Below are positions 45,093 through 52,926 of a DNA stretch of 54,298 nt, one piece after another. Source of the DNA: Chitinophagaceae bacterium (GTDB taxonomy: Bacteria > Bacteroidota > Bacteroidia > Chitinophagales > Chitinophagaceae); NCBI GenBank assembly GCA_025449935.1, contig JANWIJ010000079.1:1-54298 (forward strand), read 5' to 3'. The number at the start of each line of letters is the position of its first letter. Position 1 is the stretch's first letter. A program made the position numbers and the translations under genes. The notes beneath the pieces are model-generated. The model was not told the DNA's origin and searched no databases. It saw only the letters and a program-made list of their open reading frames with translations.

Positions 45093-45181
45093 CTCTGCAG
45101 GAAAAGCCAGGATCAACCGGAAAATTCCCCGGCTCTCATCCAGGAAGGGACGTTAGAAATTTGATCACTGGCCGGCTATGA

Positions 45182-46900
45182 CTATTGCCTGGTCATAATA
45201 TTGTCATCAAAACTCATCCGCAGCGTGGGAGGGGAAGGATTTGATTTATCATAGTCGGTGCCCATAAATGCAATTTTTACTTTTCTCCCATCGGAGTAAT
45301 GGAAGGTGACCGTATAGTCTTTTACATCATAAGTGCCTGACCCGGGTTTAAAACCGGGGTTGATACAATTGGTATTGTCATGGTACAAAACCCGCACAAC
45401 ACCGTTGTCTGTAAATCTTCCATCCGCTGTAAATGTGATAACAGGGATCATTTCATAAGATTCACTCATTTTATAAGTGCCACTAAACCTGGCGCCATCA
45501 ACGGATTTCAATTTAAAAAAATGCCAATCTTGCTGGTTCTTGGTAATGACGAGTTTATCGCCTTCGGTTCTGAAGGGAATATCAGCGAAGATCATTTTCA
45601 AATTTCCCTTTCCATTGCTGAATGTATACGTTTTCCAATCCCGCCGGTTTAGTTCGGGAGGTATGCGGGTGTTTAAGCCATTTAATCCTTCAATAGGAAA
45701 GTTTGGACCAAAATAGACCTGGCCATTCGTTAGCAGAATGAGTGAGTAGGCATCTATTCTGAAAGCAGCGGTGGCTGTTGACTGGATAATTCCCTGCCAT
45801 ATCCCAACAATGCCATCTCCCTTTACAGAACCGGGTTTCAAAACAGCTGCATTAAAATCGGCAAACTGGAGAGAGTATAAAAAACTTTCAATGCTGTTGC
45901 GGTAATCTATTCTATCAGATGCATAGTACCTGGATACGCCTCCACAATTTTTCCTTGACTCGAGGATCGCTACCCGTTCAAAACGGTTATTGATCCTGAC
46001 AATAAATAATTCCAGCCCCACTTCAGTCTTATAGGGAGTACCATTTTCTACCTGGATACCTCCTTTACCCCGGATATATTCCCAACCATTGAATGATGTA
46101 TGGGCTTCTTTTTTGCCATACTTGCCATCGGCCTGGTACATACTGGAGCCTTTATACATAATCGTGGCTTCTTCAAAGCTTTGCGCAAGGGCTTGTTCCA
46201 GGCTTCCGGCACCACTCAACGGCATCATAACCTGCACAGCTAAGAGTTCATCAGCCGGTAAATCAAGCGGTTTAAATACTACGCCATCCTGGAATATTTG
46301 TTCGCTCCAACCCTGCGGGGCTACATAGTTCATTAAGCCGAATTTTCCGATTCCACCATTGCCAGGAGACTTTTCTGTAAGGCTGTTATTGACCGGTGCT
46401 GCAGTTGTTTTATCCAGTTCCATTGTCTCCAGTAGTGCATCAATCTGGGATGTATAAGCCTGGTCATTCAGGCTGCTTCTTATGCTGAGCGTTTTTCCAA
46501 ACCCGCTGAACACGGTTAAAATAATATATACATCGTTCCCGTCCACTTTAACCGGCGTGGCGCCCACAACTGCTTTCCACCCATCGGCGGTCGTCTGTGT
46601 TTCAGTTTGCGGGTTGGAGCCTGCTTTATAAGGTGTTGCCACCAGTTCATTCCATGCGCGGTTGAAATCTTTGCTGGCATCCCCGGTGCTGGCAGAACTT
46701 GCATAAAGGGTAATTACACAAAAACTGCCTGTTGAGCTGTTGACACTTGTATAATTTATTACACCATCCCGGGCATCTTTTTTCCAGTCTTTGGGCGGGT
46801 GATAGGTTACAATATCAAATGTTTCAGTTTGGGAGAAGGCCGGTACAGAAATTATAAGACAGAATAATAATTTCGCAACATGATCATTCAGCTTCTTCAT
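45182..46900 (-). CDS. Secreted protein of unknown function with two N-terminal repeats and a lipocalin-like end (572 residues)
   Basis: A 572-residue protein with a signal peptide (KLLFCLIISVPAFSQ). Residues ~27-165 form a domain (DIVTYHPPKDWKKDARDGVI...) that matches the N-terminal domain of the gene at 48136-49152. Residues ~185-365 look like a second, diverged copy (FGLMNYVAPQGWSEQIFQDG...). The C-terminal ~200 residues carry a beta-rich lipocalin-like pattern (FSGTYKMSESYEM..., GSGTYDVKDYTVTFHYSDGR). No catalytic site was recognised. It is the last gene of a three-gene operon, 37 bp after the previous gene. Probably periplasmic or surface-exposed. Confidence 0.8.
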   Translation of the reverse strand: MKKLNDHVAKLLFCLIISVPAFSQTETFDIVTYHPPKDWKKDARDGVINYTSVNSSTGSFCVITLYASSASTGDASKDFNRAWNELVATPYKAGSNPQTETQTTADGWKAVVGATPVKVDGNDVYIILTVFSGFGKTLSIRSSLNDQAYTSQIDALLETMELDKTTAAPVNNSLTEKSPGNGGIGKFGLMNYVAPQGWSEQIFQDGVVFKPLDLPADELLAVQVMMPLSGAGSLEQALAQSFEEATIMYKGSSMYQADGKYGKKEAHTSFNGWEYIRGKGGIQVENGTPYKTEVGLELFIVRINNRFERVAILESRKNCGGVSRYYASDRIDYRNSIESFLYSLQFADFNAAVLKPGSVKGDGIVGIWQGIIQSTATAAFRIDAYSLILLTNGQVYFGPNFPIEGLNGLNTRIPPELNRRDWKTYTFSNGKGNLKMIFADIPFRTEGDKLVITKNQQDWHFFKLKSVDGARFSGTYKMSESYEMIPVITFTADGRFTDNGVVRVLYHDNTNCINPGFKPGSGTYDVKDYTVTFHYSDGRKVKIAFMGTDYDKSNPSPPTLRMSFDDNIMTRQ

Positions 46901-46937
46901 ATATCACTTTTTATAATTAAAAAATGTCACTTTAAAC

Positions 46938-48092
46938 TTATTTGTCCAGGATTGCCTGTAATGCTTTGAAGTTGAAATTATTTTCGATGTGCCTGGCAAA
47001 ATCCAATGATGGATTTTCTGCATTCCATTTCCAGTATATTACAAAAAACTGCGGAACATGTGCCGGGAGTTTGTTATTGAAATACTGGCTGTTTACCTGC
47101 ACCATCATCATTCCTTCGTTCCCGGCAGCAAATTTTCTAAAGGAACCGTAATAGCCTGTATTTTCCATATGGGCGGGGAGGGCCAAACTATCCCCCGGTG
47201 TTTGGCCCAGGTAATCCTGCGCGGTTTTGATGTCACGCTGGTAAACTTCCTCCACCCTGCTTATATCTTCCTGCTGTCGTTGCCTGGCTGTTTTATATCC
47301 CCGTAAAAAATTAGCTTTTGCCTTTTCCCTTGTTTGTTCGTTTTTTTCCTGGTTCGCGACTCTTTCCATTTGTTGTTGTTTGTAGACTTCTTCTTCTGCG
47401 TCAGTCCGCACCCGCATTTTCATTAACTGCGCTAAATATTGTTTATGCCGGGTTTCTTTACTTTTTAAAAAAGCCATCAAATATTGCTTACGGGTAACGG
47501 GCGTATAAGGCAGCTGTCCCTGGCGGCTGATAAGAATTGTTTTTGAAAAGCTGGTGCCCGTGTTGGACGTACTGTTCTCATTCCCGGCAAACACGGGAAA
47601 CCCGTCTAATTCGCCCAGTTTTTTTGTAAGCAGATAGACCGGTTTGTCTTCCACCAAAAAATTCTCATCTTTTTCCGCAAACCAGCTGAATTTATTTACC
47701 CATGCGTAAAACCAGTTACCCGTTTCTGTACCCAATAACAATTTATTTACATTGCTGTTGCAATAGTATGTTTTGAATAAGGCATTTAAAACATACGATT
47801 CAGCACCCGGACTCACGGACGAATTATAACCGCCCATAGAACGATACCAGGCGGCTTCAATCCCTCTTGGACGGGGATAAGCCGCCTGTAACAATTGCTG
47901 TATCTTGTCAATGCGGTTTATTACCTGTGCCTGGTTACCAGGTTTCATAGTAGCGTCCGGTCGTTTTGTCCATTTACCATTTATCGCCATAATTATTTCA
48001 TCATTGCAGGGTGCTTGTGCCAGCCCTGTTTGCATGAAAAAGGTAAGCAGGCATGCGGGAACGATTTTTTTATGTTCCAGGATCAATTGCAT
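46938..48092 (-). CDS. Secreted protein with central coiled coil, unknown function (384 residues)
   Basis: A 384-residue protein with a signal peptide ending near residue 26 (LLTFFMQTGLAQA). The first ~190 residues are a mixed domain with a Trp-rich segment (TGNWFYAWVNKFSWF). Residues ~230-300 are strongly charged and helical (EEEVYKQQQMERVANQEKNE...), likely a coiled coil. The C-terminal ~80 residues (YYGSFRKFAAGNEGMMMVQVNSQYFNN...) look like a beta domain. No family was recognised. It sits between two paralogous secreted proteins in one operon (gaps of 43 and 37 bp), which suggests that the three proteins act together. Confidence 0.75.
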   Translation of the reverse strand: MQLILEHKKIVPACLLTFFMQTGLAQAPCNDEIIMAINGKWTKRPDATMKPGNQAQVINRIDKIQQLLQAAYPRPRGIEAAWYRSMGGYNSSVSPGAESYVLNALFKTYYCNSNVNKLLLGTETGNWFYAWVNKFSWFAEKDENFLVEDKPVYLLTKKLGELDGFPVFAGNENSTSNTGTSFSKTILISRQGQLPYTPVTRKQYLMAFLKSKETRHKQYLAQLMKMRVRTDAEEEVYKQQQMERVANQEKNEQTREKAKANFLRGYKTARQRQQEDISRVEEVYQRDIKTAQDYLGQTPGDSLALPAHMENTGYYGSFRKFAAGNEGMMMVQVNSQYFNNKLPAHVPQFFVIYWKWNAENPSLDFARHIENNFNFKALQAILDK

Positions 48093-48135
48093 TTGGATAT
48101 TTTGGTAAAACCATAACGGTTACATACCGTAATGG

Positions 48136-49152
48136 CTATTTTAAAGGATGGAATTTGAATTCCGGCTGTTTTTCCCGGCTGTATAAAAAAGAATTCGGGA
48201 ATAAACTATTGGATGAAAATCCACCGTCAATGACATTTTCTCTGGAAGCAGTCAGCACCAGGTTTGTTTCCTGTATCCCTTCATAATAATACGTTTGCCA
48301 GCTATAGATTCTTTTGGACAAGTTAAGTTGTTCTGAATTCTTCATTTTTCCATCCTGGTCAACCACCCGGTACAAGCTTTTCACGGGTGAGAGTGTTAGC
48401 TGATTGCCTGTTACCCGGTAACTGCCGTTTTCATCAATCAGCCGGTATTCGGTCGCATTGAGATAGCCGCCCCAGCTCTCTCCCTGGAAAATATAAGTCC
48501 CGTTTGTTTTAAAATCATACTGGCCCTTTGTGTAACCGGAATAGGCCAGGTTGTTCATTACACCGTTGGTGTAGGCTGAAGGTGAGCTGGAAGATTTGCC
48601 CCATTTCCCATTGATAACGGTAAGGTTTGTTTCAAGCCCCGGTTCCTTTTTTGCAGTAGCCACTACTGCTTTTTTATCCAGCTTAACGCTTGCAAGGAAT
48701 TTGTCCAGCTCTGCCACGTAAGCCTGGTCGTTCAGGTTGGCCAGAACCGCCGTGGTTTTTCCGAAACCATTGAATACGGTCAATACTATATAAAAACCAG
48801 CGCCATCTTTTTCTGCTGCTGAAGCCGCGGACATCACATTCCAGCCCTCGGGTGTTGTTAATGATTCGGTGGCCGGGTTGGTTCCGGTATTAAAGGGTAT
48901 TACGGCCAATTCGTTCCATTCATGCTGGAAGTCAGCCTGGACATTGCCAGTGCTGGGTATAGCTGCGTAGAGAGCGATCATGCAATAACTCCCGCTAAGG
49001 GTATCCATTTTAGTATAGATCACGACTCCTTCTTTGGTATCTTTTTTCCAGGATCGTGGTATGCTATAGGTAGCAATATCAAAAGTGGCGGTTTGGGGAA
49101 GAACTTCGCGGGTTGGTAATATGCAGAGGAGGGATATGAAAATTCTTTTCAT
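48136..49152 (-). CDS. Secreted protein of unknown function, paralogue of the 572-residue protein (338 residues)
   Basis: A 338-residue protein with a signal peptide (MKRIFISLLCILPTREVLPQ). The domain at ~24-155 (DIATYSIPRSWKKDTKEGVV...) aligns along its full length with the first domain of the 572-residue protein, including WNELAVIPF/WNELVATPY and LNDQAY. A C-terminal lipocalin-like domain (~170-330) follows (INGKWGKSS..., YDFKTNGTYIFQGESWGGYL). No active site is evident. It is the first gene of the operon and carries site 2 of the shared regulatory motif 41 bp upstream. Leader predicted to be only a few nucleotides. Confidence 0.8.
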   Translation of the reverse strand: MKRIFISLLCILPTREVLPQTATFDIATYSIPRSWKKDTKEGVVIYTKMDTLSGSYCMIALYAAIPSTGNVQADFQHEWNELAVIPFNTGTNPATESLTTPEGWNVMSAASAAEKDGAGFYIVLTVFNGFGKTTAVLANLNDQAYVAELDKFLASVKLDKKAVVATAKKEPGLETNLTVINGKWGKSSSSPSAYTNGVMNNLAYSGYTKGQYDFKTNGTYIFQGESWGGYLNATEYRLIDENGSYRVTGNQLTLSPVKSLYRVVDQDGKMKNSEQLNLSKRIYSWQTYYYEGIQETNLVLTASRENVIDGGFSSNSLFPNSFLYSREKQPEFKFHPLK

Positions 49153-49164
49153 AAGCTAAGGGGA

Positions 49165-49211
49165 TAAAAATAGTTCTATCGTGCTGCCTGCCCAATAGAA
49201 CAAAAGTTAGT
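49165..49211 (-). promoter_or_regulatory. Shared 19-bp motif plus -7 element, secreted-protein operon (site 2)
   Basis: On the minus strand ACTAACTTTTGTTCTATTG (49193-49211), then exactly 20 nt, then TATTTTTA (49165-49172). An ATAGAAC/GTTCTAT inverted repeat (49173-49179 and 49195-49201, centres 22 bp apart) is present only at this site. Predicted start is within ~10 nt of the ATG at 49152. Confidence 0.7.
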
Positions 49212-49220
49212 TCAGCCGGA

Positions 49221-49850
49221 TCAATTTTTCCCAAAAGCCTTATTAATAGCCTCGGTCCGGTTCTCCACATGAAGCTTTTCATATATTTTATGAATGTGCT
49301 GGCGAACCGTGCCGGTAGCGATGGAAAGCTGGTCCGCGATTTCCTTGTATAAAAGTCCCTTGGAGAGCAGCAGCAGGATTTCATTCTCCCTGGCGGATAA
49401 TGCTTCCACGGGCTCTGCTTTTTTTTCATTCTCCCTGAAAACAGTAACCAGCTTGCGGGCAATATTGGCACTCATCGGGCTCCCCCCGCTGTGTAATTCT
49501 TTTAATGCTTCGATTAACTGAAGCAGGCCGGTATTTTTTAGTAAATAACCGGAAGCCCCTGCTTTTAATGCTTCAAAAACCTTTTCATCATTTTCATATA
49601 CTGTAAACATCATAAACTGCGTGGCGGGGACTTTGGTTTTTACCTGGCGGATACATTCAATGCCATTCATTCCCGGAAGGTTGATATCCATAATAACGAT
49701 GTCAGGCTTAAGTACTGGTATATCCACCAGGGCTTCTTCCGCGGTTTTAAAAGTAGCCAGCACGGCAAAACCTTTGCTAAGGGAAAGAAAGCTCTTTAAC
49801 CCGTTGCGTACTTCATCAAGATCCTCAACAATGGCAATAGATATGCTCAT
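49221..49850 (-). CDS. NarL/FixJ-type response regulator
   Basis: A 209-residue two-component regulator. The receiver (1-120) has the acidic pair VEDLDE (Glu9/Asp10), phospho-acceptor Asp55 in IVIMDINLPGMNG, the Thr switch in FTVYEND and conserved Lys in GYLLKNTG. The C-terminal LuxR-type helix-turn-helix (~145-205) reads LSARENEILLLLSKGLLYKEIADQLSIATGTVRQHIHKIYEKL. It is 67 bp downstream of the sensor kinase gene, same strand, so the two are a cognate pair. Its own promoter carries site 3 of the shared motif, pointing to autoregulation. Confidence 0.93.
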   Translation of the reverse strand: MSISIAIVEDLDEVRNGLKSFLSLSKGFAVLATFKTAEEALVDIPVLKPDIVIMDINLPGMNGIECIRQVKTKVPATQFMMFTVYENDEKVFEALKAGASGYLLKNTGLLQLIEALKELHSGGSPMSANIARKLVTVFRENEKKAEPVEALSARENEILLLLSKGLLYKEIADQLSIATGTVRQHIHKIYEKLHVENRTEAINKAFGKN

Positions 49851-49859
49851 ATAGTTAGC

Positions 49860-49906
49860 TGAAAGTAATTTAGCAGGTTTGCTTTAACAATAGAACGAAA
49901 GTTAAT
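49860..49906 (-). promoter_or_regulatory. Shared motif plus -7 element, response-regulator promoter (site 3)
   Basis: On the minus strand ATTAACTTTCGTTCTATTG (49888-49906), then exactly 20 nt, then TACTTTCA (49860-49867). It differs from sites 1 and 2 at two of the 19 bases. It lies in the 67-bp gap after the kinase gene. Confidence 0.6.
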
Positions 49907-49917
49907 AAAGAACCGGG

Positions 49918-52900
49918 TCAGGTTAACGGAGCACTCAACACGACTTCCGTGCCATCGTCACCCGTTATGTTGAAAACACCTTTTATTTCAGACATTCTTT
50001 TCTGCATATTGCTGATACCGTTACTAAAAGGCCGGATATTCTTTTTATCAAAGCCCATCCCGTCGTCTTTAATCCGAATGGTTAAATGCTGGCCCGTATT
50101 GACGGTAATAACTATATGATCGGCCTGGGCATGTTTGATAATATTATGCAGGGCTTCCTTGATCGTAAGGTAAATATTCCGCCTGAACTCACCGCTCACA
50201 AAAAGGTCAGGTATATTTTCAGGCATATTTATTTTACAGCTGATACCATTTTGTGTAAGGTAGTCGGCCGCATAAGAACGGGTGTAGGACAACAGGTCAC
50301 TCAGGGAGTCATTTTTTTCATTCAGGGCCCAGACTATTTCTCCCATTTTATCAATCATTTCATGGGAGTATTCCCTGATTTTCGTGATGTCTTCTTCGAT
50401 AGGCTGGCGCTGCTGTTTTTTTATGCCGATGGTTTCACTCAGGAATTTAATCCTGGATAACCCGGCACCAAGGTCATCATGCATATCTGTCGCAATCCTC
50501 GTTCTTTCCTTTTCAATCGCCTGTTGTCTCTCCAGTACTGTTTTTTGCTTTTCCAGTTTTCTGCGGTAATAGAATCTTATGCCTGCTATCAGCATACCAA
50601 CACCCAACAGCCCGATTCCCACGCGGAACCACCAGCGCTGCCACCAGGGAGGTACGATGACAAAGGCAAAGGTTGTTGCTGCCGGTGAGTAAGCCGTCGA
50701 AGGGAAAAAAGCTTTCACCTGCAGGGTATAGCTCCCGGGAGAAAGATTCAGGAGGTTAATGTCGGCAACATTGCTGGTATCACTCCATTCTTCCGGGCCA
50801 GCCCCCGTCAGCAGGTAACTGTATTTTATTTGTTTTTCATCCAGGAATGCAGGGGCAGCTACACTGAACGTGATATTACGCTGCTGGTATTTCAGGCGCA
50901 AAGGAGACGGGAAGAGCGAACTGCGTTTCCCATTTATTTTTATTTCTTCAATTAATAATTTTGGTTCATAATGTGATGGCCCGTTCCGGGACGCCTCCAT
51001 CCGGAAAAGTATGCCGGAGTTGCTGAGTGCAAAAGCATTTTTGTTAAGATCTGTCCAGACAGTACTGATGTAAGAAAAAATATTATTGCTTTTAGTCAGG
51101 TTTTCCAGCCGGTAACTGTCGCCGTTGGTTTTTATCAGCCTGTCCAGGCCTGTTTGCATACCAATAATTATATTGTTATCATCATCGGTCGCAAGAGAAG
51201 TGACAAAATTATCTGTCAGGCCGTCCTGTGTCTGAAAATGAAATATTTTTCTTAACCGGTTGTTTTTATAGTCAAAACCCATGAGCCCGTTGTAACGCGT
51301 ACCTGTCCAGAGGATTTCATTTTTATCAACGGTCATGCAACGGGGGGAAGCATTTTCAAACTCTTTTGTAAACCCGGCTTTTTTCTGCAGGTAATTGGAT
51401 GGGTTTTCAGGATGCAGCGAAAAAACCTGCAACCCGTTACTGCGGCTCACCACCCACAGCTGTTTATTCCTGTCCATATACATTCCCTCAATCAGGTCGT
51501 ATGAATTTACCGGGTAGGTATGCAATAGTTTTTCCTGCCGGAACACACAGATATTTCTTCCCTCGAAGAGAATGATATTGCCAGAGGGATCATTTACATA
51601 GCTCGCTCCAAAGGAGGCTGTATCGGGGAGTTCCAGGATTTTTTTGAACCGGATCGTGGTTTCATCACCTGCTGGCAGCGCTGCCATATAAAGATTATTA
51701 TAATCGGCAGCATATAAGTTACGGCTATTATAATACAGCGTATTGGCATTAAAGGAGGGGGCGACAGAGAAGCTTTTAGTTCTGAACAGGGCCTGTAAAA
51801 TCACTTCCCCGTTGTTCATGACTACCCAGCAGGTATCGGGCGAATTTGACCTAACGCACCTTACCCCGGATTTATTTTCTCCAAAAATCGCGGGCGAGGA
51901 CTGAAGCTTTGTATTGGATAATTTATAAACACCGTTGCCGTCATGACACACCCACAGCACATCCTCGCGGTCAATAAAAAAATTCTGCAATACCAAATCA
52001 GCTATTTCAGGTGAGCCGATGTGGAGGATAGTACCGTCTTTCCGGTAACGGACTATGCCTTTGCCTGACGAAGCGATATGGAGTTCGTTCTGACCATTAA
52101 AAACAATATTTCCGGGGTGAAAGGTCCCGGCAGCCGCAGCTAAATAATAGGGTTTCACGAACACCAATTTCCCGGTTTGCAGGGCAGTGGTATCCAGGTT
52201 CAAGATTTCTTTGTTCACACTGATCCACAGCTTTCCCGAATGATCAGATTTCAAACTGTAGATGAGCGCTTTTGGCAAGTAGTCTGTTATTGCATTGTCT
52301 TTCTTGCTATAGAGGTAAAGCCCGGTGTAATACCTCAGGTCATTGGTTGTAAAAACAAGGAAGTCCTTGTATTCGGCTACCTCACCCAGGTAGATCGCAT
52401 CCTCCTTTTTCCCGGGTAGCCGGGTTGAAAGTTTTTCAAAGCTATGCTGCTTTAACTGGTAGAGGCCGTCATCAGCCGTAGCATACACAATACCCTCCCG
52501 GCTCTTCAAAAAATGATTCACCACCGGGCAGTTGTTTCCCGTCAGGGGGAGGTTCTTTATTTCACTGTGAACCAGGACCCGCAAACCACAGGTATTGGTA
52601 GCCACCAGCAGGGAATCATTGCCTATTTCAAGCACATCATTCACCAGGTCAACCGGCAACCCGTTTTGCGAGGTATAGTTCCTGAACCGTGCGCCATCAT
52701 ACATACTGAGGCCGCCAAAGGTCAGGAAATACATCCGGCCCCTGCTGTCCTGGTAAGCTTTCCGGACCCGGCTGTTTACGAGGCCATCCCTGGGAGTATA
52801 ATGAACAAATGGATATTGTTGCGCTACGCAACAGGTAAAAAAAATAAGCATGCAGCAACAGGAAAAAACCTCTTTTGCATACTTAAATGTAATCAGAAAA

Positions 52901-52926
52901 ATATTATTGCGGGAGCTCACTGACAC
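49918..52926 (-). CDS. Two-component sensor histidine kinase with beta-propeller and Y_Y_Y sensor
   Basis: A 1002-residue membrane kinase. A signal peptide or signal anchor (CCCMLIFFTCCVAQ, ~24-37) is followed by a periplasmic part with two-component propeller repeats (e.g. YTPRDGLVNSRVRKAYQDSRG, FHFQTQDGLTDNFVTSLATD) and a Y_Y_Y domain (~680-750). One transmembrane helix (~762-782) leads to a HisKA_3 domain with H-box RIATDMHDDLGAGLSRIKF (His ~815) and an HATPase with IKEALHNIIKHAQ and DDGMGFD. This pairs with the NarL-type regulator downstream. The best start is GTG at 52926, overlapping the end of dxs by 23 bp; the next ATG would cut the signal peptide. Confidence 0.9.
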   Translation of the reverse strand: MSVSSRNNIFLITFKYAKEVFSCCCMLIFFTCCVAQQYPFVHYTPRDGLVNSRVRKAYQDSRGRMYFLTFGGLSMYDGARFRNYTSQNGLPVDLVNDVLEIGNDSLLVATNTCGLRVLVHSEIKNLPLTGNNCPVVNHFLKSREGIVYATADDGLYQLKQHSFEKLSTRLPGKKEDAIYLGEVAEYKDFLVFTTNDLRYYTGLYLYSKKDNAITDYLPKALIYSLKSDHSGKLWISVNKEILNLDTTALQTGKLVFVKPYYLAAAAGTFHPGNIVFNGQNELHIASSGKGIVRYRKDGTILHIGSPEIADLVLQNFFIDREDVLWVCHDGNGVYKLSNTKLQSSPAIFGENKSGVRCVRSNSPDTCWVVMNNGEVILQALFRTKSFSVAPSFNANTLYYNSRNLYAADYNNLYMAALPAGDETTIRFKKILELPDTASFGASYVNDPSGNIILFEGRNICVFRQEKLLHTYPVNSYDLIEGMYMDRNKQLWVVSRSNGLQVFSLHPENPSNYLQKKAGFTKEFENASPRCMTVDKNEILWTGTRYNGLMGFDYKNNRLRKIFHFQTQDGLTDNFVTSLATDDDNNIIIGMQTGLDRLIKTNGDSYRLENLTKSNNIFSYISTVWTDLNKNAFALSNSGILFRMEASRNGPSHYEPKLLIEEIKINGKRSSLFPSPLRLKYQQRNITFSVAAPAFLDEKQIKYSYLLTGAGPEEWSDTSNVADINLLNLSPGSYTLQVKAFFPSTAYSPAATTFAFVIVPPWWQRWWFRVGIGLLGVGMLIAGIRFYYRRKLEKQKTVLERQQAIEKERTRIATDMHDDLGAGLSRIKFLSETIGIKKQQRQPIEEDITKIREYSHEMIDKMGEIVWALNEKNDSLSDLLSYTRSYAADYLTQNGISCKINMPENIPDLFVSGEFRRNIYLTIKEALHNIIKHAQADHIVITVNTGQHLTIRIKDDGMGFDKKNIRPFSNGISNMQKRMSEIKGVFNITGDDGTEVVLSAPLT

